A stretch of DNA of 64,000 bases from NCBI GenBank assembly GCA_930367215.1, contig OV884059.1:14904945-14968944 (forward strand). Reading direction: 5' to 3'. Positions 11,035-22,690 of the stretch are shown here, piece after piece; positions within the stretch are counted from its first letter, which is position 1, and the number at the start of each line of letters is the position of its first letter. Made by a program: the position numbers and the translations under genes. The notes under the pieces were generated by a model that saw nothing but the letters and a program-made list of their open reading frames with translations, ran no database searches and had not been told where the DNA came from. This DNA comes from Pollenia angustigena (lineage: Eukaryota > Arthropoda > Insecta > Diptera > Polleniidae).

Positions 11035-11912
11035 TTTGGTGGGAGTTTGATATTGCTCTCCGGAGATTTTTGTCAAACACCTCCTGTCATCCCCAAATCT
11101 TCTGCTGCGGATGAACTAAACGCGTGCCTGTAAGCGTCGTCTTTGTGGAGGAATGCCCAGAAGTTGCAATTGACAACAAACATGAGAGTCGCGTTGCAGA
11201 ACGACCCATCGGCTGCTAAATTCTCGGGACAACTGCTGGAGCTTGGCAACGGCCAAATTCCTTTTGATATTTCGAATGGATTGATATCGGAGGAACTCAC
11301 CGGCAAAGTGTTTCCTGACATTGCGCAAAATTACAAAAATCTCGATTGGATTCGTGAATGGGCAATACTAGCAGCGAAGAATAAGCACGTCGATAGCTAA
11401 AACTTAATTATTCAAAGTCAAATCGCAGGACAACTGCATACGTCTGTTGACTGCGTGACCGACGAAAATGAACCGACCAGCTACCCGTCGGAATTTTTGA
11501 ACTCGCTTGAGTACCAGGAACTCCGCCGCATAATTAACAGCCGACAGTGGTATCGATCATAATCATGTTGCGGAATCTCAATCCTCCAAAAATGTGCAAC
11601 GGTACGCGGTTGTCCGTCAAAAAGCTAATGTACAATGTGATTCAGGCAACAATTATCAGGGGCAAATTCAAAGAAGAGGAAGTCCTTATCCCACGAATTC
11701 CCATTATTCCAACTAACCTTCCACTCCAATTCAAGCGGATTAATCTCAAATTTCCCTGTTTTCCGCACGGTCAGCTGTACGTTGCATGTTCGCGTGTTGG
11801 GAAACCGTCTTCGTTATTTGTTTTTGTGCCGGAAAACAAATCGAAAAACATTGTTCATCAAATCGCTCTCTACAGATTCCATTCAAATAAATCACATTTA
11901 TTTGAATATTAA
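11035..11912 (+). pseudogene. Helitron helicase C-terminal fragment
   Basis: Successive blocks of a Helitron PIF1-like helicase are readable. FGGSLILLSGDFCQT matches the GGDFRQ motif, followed by PPVIP. LQLTTNMRVAL (helicase motif region) leads to VFPDIAQNY and REWAILAAKN. YPSEFLNSL is then followed by IIMLRNLNPPKMCNGTRL, VLIPRIPI, FKRINLKFP and HGQLYVACSRV near the end. Stops (for example at about 11131 and 11398) and a gap before HGQLYVACSRV break it. The Rep nuclease and the helicase N-terminus are missing. The fragment ends about 80 bp before the Helitron terminus. Confidence 0.9.
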
Positions 11913-11963
11913 ATATATGTGTTGTATTATTACGCTAAAGTATGCCTGAAGGCTTAAAATTGG

Positions 11964-11993
11964 GACGAGGCGAAGTTCGTCGGGTCCGCTAGT
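11964..11993 (+). mobile_element. Helitron 3' terminus (hairpin plus CTAG|T)
   Basis: A GACGA stem (11964-11968), an 8-base loop and TCGTC (11977-11981) are followed by GGGTCCG and CTAG ending at 11992, then T. Helitrons end in CTRR next to a host T and carry a short hairpin about 10 bases upstream. Both marks are present and downstream of the helicase fragment in the right orientation. The Helitron is 5'-truncated near 11030. Confidence 0.85.
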
Positions 11994-12432
11994 ATAAATA
12001 TATATTCGCCTCTACACACATATACAATCTAAGAAAAAACTTTACTTGGAAGATTGAAGTGTTATAAAATTGATTAAAGTTTAAAAAAAAATTTATTGAC
12101 GGGATTAAATCGTCAAAACCTAAGTGACTCTAATTAAAAATGACGTAAAATCGTCACATCTAACATCCCTGCCACAGTGCCACCGATCCTATTTTTATTA
12201 TTTTTTTTTCTTACAGAATGTCCTAAATTTTATAAACAATTTTCACAACCAAATACAAACAATTTATTTATTTTTAATTTGACGTTTGTTTACACTGACG
12301 TTTATTTGAGCAGCATTGCCACGATTTGAAATTAATAGCGAATGCGATTGCGAAAGTCTAACAGAATACCAATTTTTCTTTCACATCGCATTGATTTTCG
12401 CATCGCAATTTAGAATAAGCCTCCTGTAGTGC

Positions 12433-12944
12433 GATTCTGTAATTAATTTTAACAATAGTTGTCATTGTTAAAAAAAAATTAACAAGCAAATTAACGATTT
12501 TGCTATTCTGTAACATTTTAAACAGCACTTGTTATCGCTAAGTCAGCTGTTTGTGTTAAGTAAACGACAACTTTTTTTAGTGTTGTTTATTTATTGTTAA
12601 ATGTCGAAAAAATAAAAAATATTTAGTTAAAAGAAATAATATAACTTGAAAATGGCAATTAAATAATTTGCATTTAATTAAATTGTAAAATGTTTGGCTT
12701 ATCTTCTTAAAAAAACAAAAACAAAAAAAAAATTCTGTTTAGTTTTAATAATTTTATTTGTTTTTTTTTTATTTATCTTTGTGTTTTCCGTTATTTTGCC
12801 ATTGTTTTGGCAGTGATGCCACTTGACGTTAATTTTTATCTATGTTGTTAAAAACAATTTACAGAATCACATAATCGTTAGTGCAAACAACAAAACAGGT
12901 TGACAGTTATAACAACTGTTGTTATTGTTAAAAGTTACAGAATC
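12433..12944. mobile_element. Inverted-repeat element, TIR GATTCTGTAA
   Basis: The left end is GATTCTGTAATTAATTTTAACAATA (first 20 bases clear) and the right end is the diverged complement (TTAAAAGTTACAGAATC). The arms contain repeated AACAA(T/C)AG and TTGTTAT words. It lies 10 bp from the Harbinger-type element. No ORF and no certain target duplication. Confidence 0.6.
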
Positions 12945-14245
12945 CAAAAACTGGTTGGCTTTTACTATTTTCACTTTTGCCGCCAATAAGAAAATAGTAA
13001 ACTCACGGCCAAATTTAGGACTTTCGTCTAGACTTTAGTAAAGATTTCATCGTCACTTTAGACTGTTTTAAAGTATGAACAATAACAATTTTTTCCATCC
13101 ACCTGACTTTTTACAAACTGTGATATCTCTCAATATTGTTAATATTAACCCCCACTTTAAAAAAAATTATATTATTCATTGAAATGTCATTGTTATTTAA
13201 CATTTTAATTTCATGTTCTTCTCCATTGAATAACACACTAAAAAAAAAACATAAATTATTCTATAAATTAAAGACTTTTTCTTAATAAAAATAAACAAAA
13301 AAGCTGAATACACATTTGTATGGTGTCATTAGCCCAAATTGTCAAAAAAGTGAAAAAAAGGAAAAACACAATAGCAGAATAAATTTAAAAAAAACTCTAC
13401 AATTCTTGTAAAATTTTACACCAACCAACGATTTTTTAGGTGAATGACATCAATTAAACAAACAGTATCATTTAAAGAAACTTTTTTGCTAAATCACCAA
13501 AACACTAAATATTTTAATTACGGTATTAAATATATAAATAAACTACAATTTTATTTATTTGGGAAAAAAAAACAAAACACAACACAAAAGAAAATTATCT
13601 TAATTAACAGTTTTAAACACGCTAAATTTTATGTAAATTACGCAAGATTCCTAAACTTCTAAGTAAATTAAAATGTCATTAGAAACTTAAAGGCTGTTTA
13701 AAGTGTTAAATAAATTATTGTTGTCAGCAATAAAGTTAAAATAAGTGCTGAGAACAGCGAGATAAACAAAAGAAGAAATTGTCCAGAAAGGAAATTGTTA
13801 AGAGAAAATATTTTTTTTAGAAGAATAGATTGTCAAAAGAAGTGTTAAGCATCAAAATACTTAACGAGTTGAAATGATGATGACATCTTACTAAACATTT
13901 AAATTTGTTTACAAGTTTGCGTAAACATTTTGTTTTAAACAATATTTTGTGGGAAAAAGTCAAATTTAAATAAATTTTATTTTCCCAGCATAATATAATC
14001 TGGTAGAATTTGGCATTGACAATAGAAAAAAAATTTTTTTTTGCCAAGTTAAAATTTGGAATACATTTGTTTATATCTAACGTTTTTATACTGGCAATAA
14101 TATGGACGCAATGAATTTACTTACACACCCAATATGCAAGTGATAACTTTAGTACACGACTCTCTGGACCTTGCTATTAACCTTTGCCTATAAACTGAAG
14201 CTTTCTAGATTCCATTATAAATGCAGCTTGTGTTAAATAGCAACA
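12945..14245. other. AT-rich spacer, no gene seen
   Basis: Very A/T-rich. The 72- and 76-codon frames (13444-13662 and 13817-14047 minus) are K/N/F/I-rich low-complexity translations without family features. Confidence 0.5.
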
Positions 14246-14253
14246 GACTACAG

Positions 14254-15390
14254 TAGGGCTGCCAGATGTTTGAACCTATCAACCAGGACACATGGAAAAA
14301 TGGATAAAACATTATACCAACAGAAAAGTTTTTTTTAATACATATGTATGTATAAATAAATACTAAAGGGTCACAACTCAAAATTTTTCAAAAATTACTT
14401 TTTTTCATAAATTAATTCTCATAAGGCATAGCAAACTTTCTTCAAATTGGACTTTTTTAATAAGGAAACTAAATTTTTTCTTTAATATTATCACCATTTT
14501 TACATAAACAGTTTTTTGGCTCTCCTGAAAATTTAAAAATTTTGAGTTATTACATTTTACTATTTAGGGTGCGGTATGTAAAAACCATCCAGCTTTTATT
14601 TTTAAATCCAACAATATGTAGAAAAAAAAATTAACGTGTACATCATGTACATAAAAACCATGAAAAATGATAAAAAGTTGAGCTTAAAATGTTCTAAACT
14701 AAAATAATTTTCAGAAGATTGCACTTTTTCTAGAACTGCATTTCGGTCTTTGATATAGTTATAAAACAGGCAGCATGTCATATTAAAATCAAACTTACAT
14801 TGAATAATACTCTCCAGTGATTCAGTATTTAACGAGTTTCTTTCTTTAGTCCATTGAGCAGACTAAGTACTCAAATTGAAAAAAAAACAAACTCATTTGA
14901 TTTTTGTTCAACCAACTGGACAACTGTCAAACTAATCAATTGAAAAAGCCATACACGCTTTGATTTGGACAACGACCGACTCAGTTTACAATTGAATTGA
15001 AACGTGTATGGGCGCCTTAGAGAAAGCAATTTGTTATCGGTTTTCGATTACTTATAAAAGTAGTTACACGGTATAACTTTTTACAGCCACTAGTTGAAAC
15101 AAAATTTGAAAGAGGATTGACTATCATCTAATATTATTGAAAGCTTTTACCAGCTTTACACCAGAAAACAGTTAAATTTAATTAAAGTTCTTTGTACAAT
15201 TACCTTATGTTAGCAGTGTTATAACAAAAATCTTAACCTTTATTAACAACTAAAGCAAAAAACTAATTTGTTTGTCTTGACCTGTACAAAAAACCAGGAC
15301 AATTTAATAGTGGACCAGGACACCAGGACACCAGGACAAGTAGTCTAAAACCAGGACAATCCTGGAAAACCAGGACGTATGGCAGGCCTA
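14254..15390. mobile_element. hAT (Buster-like TSD) element, copy A
   Basis: Starts TAGGGCTGCCAGATG and ends with the complement of TAGGCCTGCCATACG. The perfect 8-bp duplication GACTACAG flanks it (14246-14253 and 15391-15398) and fits the nnnTAnnn target pattern of Buster-group hAT elements. Near the right end is a short CCAGGACACCAGGACACCAG tandem. No transposase. Compared with copy B it carries a different internal segment (about 14350-14690). Confidence 0.9.
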
Positions 15391-15543
15391 GACTACAGGA
15401 AAAACCCCCAGCAGGCCATACTTCGTTTCCCGATCCACAACATATAGCGTTCTTATATCAACTACAAAAAACAAGTAATGGATTTACGCCAACGCCTTAC
15501 AAATTAATGAAAATAGCGTTTCTTAGTGGATTTGGAGCTAATG

Positions 15544-16504
15544 TAGGGCTGCCAGATGTTTGAACCTATCAACCAGGACACATGGAAAAAAATGGATAAA
15601 AAATTACACCAACAGAAAAGTTTATTTTTAATACATATGGGCATTTCCTGGGGTCATCAACGTACGTTCGTACGCTTTTGATGTACAAATAATATAGAAA
15701 ACAAAACTTTTCCTAGCACTTTTTTTCGATTCGATAGCATTTGGGTAGCTCTATGTTTTGTGCAAAAGATGGATTTCATCCAGTTTAAGTTTTCATAATA
15801 AGAGTTATAAAATGTTCTAAACTAAAATAATTTTCAGAAGATTGCACTTTTTCCAGAACTTCATTTCGGTCTTTGATATATGTAGTTATAAAACAGGCAG
15901 CATGTTATATTAAAGTCAAACTTACATTGAATAATACTCTCCAGTGTTTCAGTCTTTAACGAGTTTCTTTCTTTAGTCCATTGAGCAGACTAAGTACTTA
16001 ACTTGAAAAAAATCAAACCCTTTTGATTATTCTTCAACCAACTCGACAACTGTCAAACTAATCAATTGACTAAGCCATACACGCTTTGATATGGACAACG
16101 ACCGACTCAGTTGATAATTAATTTGAAACGTGTATGGGCTGCCTTAGAGAAAGCAATTTGTTATCGGTTTTCGATTACTTATAAAAGTTGTTTACACGGT
16201 ATAACTTTTCACAGCCACTAGTTGAAACAAAATTTGAAAGAGGATTGACTAATATTATTGAAAGCTTTTACCAGCTTTACACCAGATAACAGTTGAATTT
16301 AATTAAAGTTCTTTATACAATTACCTTATATAACACTGCTATATAACAGAAATCTTAACCTTTGTAAACAACTAAAGCAAAAAACAATTTTTTTTGTCTT
16401 GACCTGTACAAAAAACCGGGACAATTTAATAGTGGACCAGGACACCAGGACAAGTAGTCTAAAACCAGGACAATGCTGGAAAACCAGGACGTATGGCAGA
16501 CCTA
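15544..16504. mobile_element. hAT (Buster-like TSD) element, copy B
   Basis: Same family and orientation as copy A, 145 bp downstream. Starts TAGGGCTGCCAGATG and ends with the complement of TAGGTCTGCCATACG. The perfect 8-bp duplication AGCTAATG (15536-15543 and 16505-16512) also matches nnnTAnnn. The two copies align at both ends, but about 15640-15810 is replaced by unrelated sequence (GTCATCAACGTACGTTCGTA region). No transposase. Confidence 0.9.
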
Positions 16505-16554
16505 AGCTAATGGGTATAGAGTATGGGTAAATTTCTGTCTAAGCAATAAGAACA

Positions 16555-17125
16555 GAATGGTGGGTAAAATTTTTCTTTCGAAATGGTTATGGACAGATGG
16601 ACATTGTTTAATCAACTTCGCTTTTAATAGGGACCCAGAATATATACTTAATAGGGTCGAAGATCAATATTGTTGAAATTACAAACTTATATATCGTTGG
16701 CTAAAATGCAAAAAGGCGTAACTAACAAAAATATAATTTTACTTTATTAAATGAATTTTACTTTATTAAATGAAAACTATAAACATGACAGAATAGATGC
16801 ATTGATAAGTCGTCCATGGAATTTTTAAAAACAATTTTCAAAGGAAACCATTTCATTATATTTTGTTGAAAAAGAAATGGTTAATTACGTTGTTTTCATT
16901 TATAAAATAAACACTCTTGTAGTTACGTCCCTTTGTTTTTTGTTAATAAAAGCGCAATTTTTGATCGCAGAAGTGTAAAACTTTGTGAAGACATGCAGAT
17001 CAATGGCATTCATAATAATCAATCAAAAACACGATTTTGAATTTTTTGTTAGTTAAGCCTTTTTGCATTTTAGGTAACGATATACTCTCTCCATCTGTGG
17101 TTAAGGGTTTACTAACTGGTCAAAA
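16555..17125 (-). mobile_element. HINE/mini-me-like fragment, interrupted
   Basis: The stretch ATGGACAGATGGACATTG, GGGACCCAGAATATATACTTAATAGGGT reads, on the minus strand, like the GGGTCC...GTCCGTCTG part of the fly mini-me/HINE repeats (compare 49838-50045, plus strand). Another short piece (CTCTCTCCATCTGTGG) lies beyond the inserted MITE at 16690-17083. Confidence 0.5.
16690..17083. mobile_element. MITE, TIR TATATCGTT..TAAAATGCAAAAAGGC
   Basis: Left and right ends are inverted copies over about 40 bp: TATATCGTT, then CTAAAATGCAAAAAGGC, then TAACTAACAAAAA, with a few differences. The roughly 394-bp element has no ORF. It interrupts the HINE-like fragment. Superfamily not assigned. Confidence 0.75.
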
Positions 17126-17209
17126 TCCCGTGAAAGTCATATATAATTTTCTTTAACATGATGCTTATTAAACCAAAATCTTAAAGCCTTTTTTATATTT
17201 GTCTTTATA

Positions 17210-17527
17210 CCCTGCAAATAATAGGACTAGTCCAAACGTATGGAAAAAACATGGTCTATTTAACATTAAGATGTCCTAGGCCGGGACCATAAAGCCCAGC
17301 TTTGGATTACAAAGGAGTAGTCTTAAAACTACTCCATGGTATACTCAAGAGGATAAGTTTTAAAGTCGTTTAAAAAAGAAAATATGCCGGTAAGAAACGA
17401 AGACATTTCGTCTCACTACATACACTTTTTAACAATGAAATGGTCCATGCTTGCATTACATTGGACCAGTCCATTGAGTAGTCCATTTTATCAAAATGGA
17501 TCAGGTAGTCCAATATTATTTGCAGGG
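17210..17527. mobile_element. MITE family CCCTGCAAATAATA, copy 1
   Basis: The ends CCCTGCAAATAATA and its complement TATTATTTGCAGGG are perfect. TA lies outside both, fitting Tc1/mariner-type insertion. Interior is shared with 21661-22034 (GTCCTAGG, AAAACTACTCCATGGTATACT, GGTCCATGCTTGCATTACAT). Relative to that copy, about 60 bp near the left end is missing. Confidence 0.8.
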
Positions 17528-19043
17528 TATTAAATTCCTGGGGTTTTTCGAAAATCAAATTTATATAAACTTAATTTGTAGTATAAATGAACATAAGAAA
17601 AATGTTATATCACCACATTTTTTCCAAAATTACCAAATCTCCCATAACATAGATCTGTCCCCAAATGAATTAAAAAATCCCCCATTTTAGGACAAGTTTC
17701 CATACCTGGCAAAAATATATATTACCCAACCGTATTTTTAATTTCACAATCACAAATTTGGCAACACTTGAACTCCATTAAAAAAAAACATCAAATAAAA
17801 CACAATTTATGCCGCCAGCGTTACTGAGACAAACAAATCAGCATATTGTTATTAGTCAACTTTAACGTGAAGTTTACAAACTGACGTTAATAACAATTTA
17901 ATAACTGATGACAGTTATAATTATGCATGCAATATGAGTAAATTAGCATAGTAAATGTTTACGAAATAATTTTCAATTTATCTAGACAGACAGATTTAAA
18001 TTGGAGTTTTCAGAAGAAATATTTTTAGAGAGAAAATAATTTAATTAATGTTAAACAATTGGCAAAAGTGAAAAATATAAAATAATTGGATGTGAAAGAG
18101 TTAAAAAATATTGAATGAAAATAAGTCAAGTATGGCTATGAGTATTCAAATATTAAAACATTTGTGTAAAAAAAGATATGTATGTATGTATGTATATAAC
18201 TTAAGAAAATTATGACAAAACAAGTGTGCCTTGTAAATACTTTTATTTTTCCTTAAACGTGTTATAATTGTATTTTAATTTTTTATTTAAATTATAAAAA
18301 TTTTCAGAGAAAAAAATAAGGTTAAGTTTTTTTTTAATATTTTTAAACCGGTAAAATTTCTTAAAAAATTGTAAGGCATTTAAAGAATGTGTCAACCAAC
18401 AATTTACAAAGTTGTTATTCAAGTGAGTAACAGTTAAACACATTAACTTAAATACTTAATTTTAACCTTTAAGCAAATAATGGAAATTTTTAGTGTTGCC
18501 AACTATTGGGTATGAAAAGAAAGCGAAACAATGACATGAATTTTGAAAGTTTTGTGGAAAAAACTTAACGTAAAAAAGTTGCAATTGCAAAAAAAAATTA
18601 ATAAATAACTTTCCCTTAGTTTTATTTAAATAATGAAATTGAATTTTTTTTTACTTTTGGTGGTTTTCTTAAAGTTTACAACCTAAAAAAAGAAGTTAGA
18701 AAATAGTGTTTTGTAAAGAATATTTTTCTGACAGCGATTCAACTGTCAAATGGTTGTCAGGTCAAGCAATTCTTATCATTAGTTTTCAATTTAAAAGGTC
18801 ATCGATTTTATAGTCAACAGAACCGCCCACCCTAGCGACTATTATCTTTAAAGACCTCTTTACGCATACGTAAATGTTCCGGATAAGTAAACGTTGAGGT
18901 CGAGTTCAATTAATTACTAATCGTAGTGTTCGTCGATGGAATATTCGCTTAACCAACAAATTTATATATACATTTCGATCTATATTTCATGATTTTATTT
19001 GCTTCCAGATTTCTAGGGGGTCTAAAAGCAAAAATTTATATTT
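17528..19043. other. AT-rich spacer, no gene seen
   Basis: No recognisable coding sequence. A (TATG)n microsatellite is at about 18178-18197. The frame at 18243-18443 (minus) is low complexity. Confidence 0.5.
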
Positions 19044-19416
19044 CAGGGGTGTTCTAGAAATCGAAAACGCAAATAGCAAGAATTTCCAAGTTGTTTTTAA
19101 TACACTTTTAATCTAATTTTTATAATTTGTGTTAGGAAATTCTGTTTAACCCATTTACGCTTGCTGTGCCAATTTGGGAACACTTCATTATTTGCGGCTT
19201 ATGACAAAGTTTTGGACATTATTCAATATATATGTAATGAATTTAATAACAAAATAACAAATATGCTATTTTTTGTCCGGTAGTTTTTGTTTGGGCTTAA
19301 ATGGGTTAATAGAGAAATATTTGTATGATATTTGTCATAAAATTCTTTTATTAGAGAAATCTTATTAAAAAACAATGTTTAAAATTATTGCGTTTTCGAT
19401 TTCCAGAGCACCCCTG
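19044..19416. mobile_element. hAT-like MITE, TIR CAGGGGTG
   Basis: The left end is CAGGGGTGTTCTAGAAATCG then AAAACGCAA; the right end is its complement with two differences (CAGGGGTGCTCTGGAAATCG). TATATTT occurs directly outside both ends, a 7-bp direct match near the 8-bp hAT size. 373 bp, no ORF. Confidence 0.75.
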
Positions 19417-19668
19417 TATATTTTAGTTTGAAACGTTTTCAACTTTTCTTTTTATATGCGCTAAAATTAAAAACGGTTATTAAAAGGATTTCGAAGCATT
19501 AATTTCCTTAAATAACCAATTTTATTTTTATTTTCATAAAGTTGTTACCTGGGTTTGATTTAAATTGATGTCTGAATACAGAGATTCATTTTAAGAATTG
19601 CCAACTGTTTGATTGTTTACTTTACAAATGTTGCCACATGTAATACTTATTTAATGCTTTCGGTTATT

Positions 19669-19686
19669 CTATGCCATATGGCATAG
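19669..19686. repeat. 18-bp perfect palindrome
   Basis: CTATGCCATATGGCATAG is its own reverse complement. It stands alone in AT-rich DNA and no function is indicated. Confidence 0.6.
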
Positions 19687-19993
19687 AGCTTTTTGCAAGC
19701 CCCTGTTTGGGTCAAAATAATTAGAAATAGTTAGAAATTATTTTTTTTTGATATTTTTGTATTTGTATTTAATGCTTTTTATTGAAATTGAAAAATAAAA
19801 TATTTTAATGGGTACACCCAGTGCATTCTGATAGACCAGAAAGCAAACATGCCTTTTAAGATTTGTAATTTACGAAAAAAGGTCACTTTGTAATTTTGTA
19901 AATATTGTTACGAAAATAATGTTATTTTATAACTTTCCATAAGGTTTTTAGCAGATTATCATTGCCTTAATAATTGGAGAAAAAGTAAGATCC

Positions 19994-20093
19994 CAAGTTG
20001 ACTCGTCAAGTCTTGAGTTTTAAGAGGGGAAAAGAAATGGCATTCTCTTTTCCCTTCTCTTCCAAAAGCGCAAGACTTTACGAGTCAAACTTG
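19994..20093. mobile_element. Hairpin-type inverted repeat (100 bp)
   Basis: The arms CAAGTTGACTCGTCAAGTCTTG and complement of CAAGTTTGACTCGTAAAGTCTTG run on into AAGAGGGGAAAAG against CTTTTCCCTTCTCTT, with almost no spacer. Probable small MITE. The 63-codon frame across it (19998-20189) is a by-product. Confidence 0.65.
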
Positions 20094-21660
20094 ACGTGTG
20101 TGAACCGGCACCTAAAAATGTATCTTATGTGTGAAGGTCATATTAAATTATTTATGAAACTTTTAAAAATTCTGGAATTCAAATTCTAATCTTTCCAAAA
20201 TAAAGACCATAATAGTGACATTAATAAGATTTCTGAATATTTATTTACTTTAACTAAAAATTAAAATATAAATTTCTTGTTTTAAAACTTTATTACGTTT
20301 AACTTTATTACTCAGGGTTAAAAAATCTCCATTTTAACGAATATAATATGAATTTCAAGATTATTGCTTTTATTATTTAAATAAAAAGCCTTTTTCAAAA
20401 TTATTTTAATATTAAATATTTAAATTATCTGCAAATCTCTAAACATGCCCACACACTGCTCGTGCTCATGTGGTGTGTTAAACAGTTTCACTTACATTCA
20501 ATTTTCAATGAAAAGCCAATATTAAAAATTAAACTTTAGAGATTTAGTTAAATAATTAAAAACCATGTGGGTTTTTTATAAAAAAAAAACCCAACAAAAT
20601 AACACTTAAGTGTCAGCTGTAATCCCAACTCTATGAACTTTGTTTGTGCTGAAAGCAGGAATTTATTTGACTTTTGAATAAAATTGCATTTTACATGTAA
20701 CAATTTTTGTAGCTTGATTTTTTTTTTCTTGCTTCTTTATTTTATTACTGTTTTCTTTTTACTATTATTATTTATTTCTCTAACTTTTTTACCTTCAAAG
20801 AATAATATTCTTTTTTTTTTAGTTTTAAAAATACATGTTGATTCAACGCTTTTTTATTTCAATTACAATTTTTTTGCCATCTTCTACAAAAAAGGTTTTA
20901 CAGTGTGATTTTGTATTAAGAAAAAAATCATTTCCTGTTACTTGTTGTAAAATGCAAGAAATAACAGGAAAAAGATTTAGGAAGTGTTTTTGTGCACGTT
21001 AAGAAGTTTTGCAGAATTAAATTATCATAAATAAACCGAAAATAAATAAAGATTTATAGAAATAATTAATATACATGTTAAAGATACATTGTTAAACACT
21101 TTTAAAAAAACTGTTAAAGTTTAATTGGCAGCACTTGATAAATAACGACTTATTTTGGCAGTTGTTAAAGCCTAATTTAGGGTTACAAGCTAAGAAAAAG
21201 AAAATATGTACAACAAAATAAAACAAAATGCATACTTTTTATTTTATTCAATAAATATTATTGGAAATACCTAAATAAGAATGTAGCACTTTAAAATTAT
21301 CTAAAGGGTCGTTATTTACATTTGGGTCCACCTGAGATAATATATAAGATTTTTATATCAGCAAACGTCAAATTCAATCGCAGAGAGTATTATCTTACGT
21401 TAAGACTTTTAAATAGTGTTAGTATTTGTATAGTAATAAATTATATAAGACAGTTGCTATGAGAAATCTCATAACAACTATCTTATGAGATGAGCTGTCA
21501 AAAATACGATGGTCATTGTGCAATATGTAAATTTGCAATGTATATTTTAATTGATAGTGAGCATACCACTTTTATTTTTTTGTGCAAATGTGATATTTTT
21601 CTAAAAATTTATTCTGGCAACACAAAAAACTTCTGGCAGCACTGTAAAAAACCGTCATAT
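20094..21660. other. AT-rich spacer, no gene seen
   Basis: Holds short palindromes such as CCTGTTA...TAACAGG (about 20934-20970) and TATGAGAAATCTCATA (about 21458-21473). The 74-codon frame at 20684-20908 is a poly-F/L translation of a T-rich tract. Nothing else supported. Confidence 0.5.
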
Positions 21661-22034
21661 CCCTGTAAATAATAGGACCAGTCCAAACACGCGTGTAAAG
21701 AGTTGTCCACAAGGGACCAGGACTAGTCCAAAAGTAACCCATACGTATGGAAAAAACCTGGTCTATTCAACATTACGATGTCCTAGGAGAGGACCATATA
21801 ACCCACCTTTGGACCACTAAGGAGTAGTTTTAAAACTACTCCATGGTATACTCAAGAGGATTAGTTTTTAAGTCGTTTAAAAACGAAAGCATGTCGTTAA
21901 AAAACGAAGACATGTCGTCCCACTACAAACACTTTGTAACAATGACATGGTCCATGCTTGCATTACATCGAACCAATCCATGGAGTAGTCCATTTTATCA
22001 AAATTGATCAGGTGGTCCAATTTTATTTGCAGGG
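21661..22034. mobile_element. MITE family CCCTGCAAATAATA, copy 2
   Basis: Starts CCCTGTAAATAATAGGAC and ends ATTTGCAGGG. It is colinear with 17210-17527 but longer near the left (extra CACGCGTGTAAAGAG and GTTGTCCACAAGGGACC). The boundaries lack a clear TA duplication. No ORF. Confidence 0.8.
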
Positions 22035-22690
22035 ATTTTAACAATTATACACAAGCAAATTAAAATAAATTATTTTAATTTAATTCTCTATTATATGAGG
22101 GGCTTAAAGCACAAGGGGTTTAGTTTAAGTGCCATTTTCTAAAATTGAGTTTACATATGGAATGGTCTCATTATTTAACATAAGTCACTTGAACCCCTTG
22201 TGTTGCAAACGCAGTAAATTAGAGCAAATTGCCAATACGTACATTTTGTTGTTGTGTTGTGCAAGTGTGTGCATTTTTGCACGCATTTGTATCGTTTGCA
22301 CACCTTGCACTACCCATCCTGATTTCCCTTAATAACATCATAAGACACCGTAATAATTAATTTGTGAAGTGTTTAAAAAACAATATTTTAAACTAAAAAA
22401 AAAGGACACAACTAAAAAAAGGATAAGAAACGGCAAAAGTTTGTTGTACAAGAGTCAGTCACTTAATGCTTAACCTTAACACTAAAATGATGTTAGTGTT
22501 AAGTATAGACTCATCATGTTAGAGGTTTTCTCATGTTATAACACGGTTGTTAATGCATATGTTTTAACAACGCTTTTATAACATCATGTTATAATAGCAA
22601 ATCATGTCAGTTGTAGACGGGGAGTAATGATGTCTTAAAAGATTAACATAAAAACGTGTTCCCCTTGTTTAAAAAAAAGATTAAAGATAC
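22035..22690. other. Spacer, no gene seen
   Basis: A short hairpin CTTAACACTAA...TTAGTGTTAAG lies at 22473-22501, and ATGTTATAAC/GTTATAACAT words repeat at 22530-22610, perhaps an old inverted-repeat element. No coding region is supported. Confidence 0.4.

Larger units (their letters stand above)
10832..12171. mobile_element. Non-autonomous hAT element with Helitron insert
   Basis: The left end CAGTGATGTTAGATG and the complement of the right end, CAGGGATGTTAGATG, are inverted copies. The 8-bp sequence CCACAGTG lies directly outside both (10824-10831 and 12172-12179), a perfect hAT-length target duplication. Subterminal regions contain repeated ATCGTCA/TGACGAT words on both sides. No hAT transposase; the middle is a Helitron 3' part. 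Confidence 0.85.
10248..12422. mobile_element. Harbinger-type element carrying nested insertions
   Basis: The ends are long inverted repeats. The left is AGGCTTATTCAGAATTGCG then ATGCGAAAATCAATGCGATG; the right is its near-perfect complement ending AATTTAGAATAAGCCT at 12422. Inside lies a Myb/SANT-like frame of the kind carried by PIF/Harbinger elements (10531-10773). No transposase is found. The interior is interrupted by a 1340-bp hAT element (10832-12171), so the element itself is only about 0.83 kb. No clean target duplication is visible. The MITE at 47492-47820 has related ends. Confidence 0.75.

Noticed and set aside
20684..20908. 74-codon hydrophobic frame resembling a membrane protein
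   Set aside because: It is a translation of a T-rich low-complexity tract (F, L, I runs); T-tracts give such frames all over this window.
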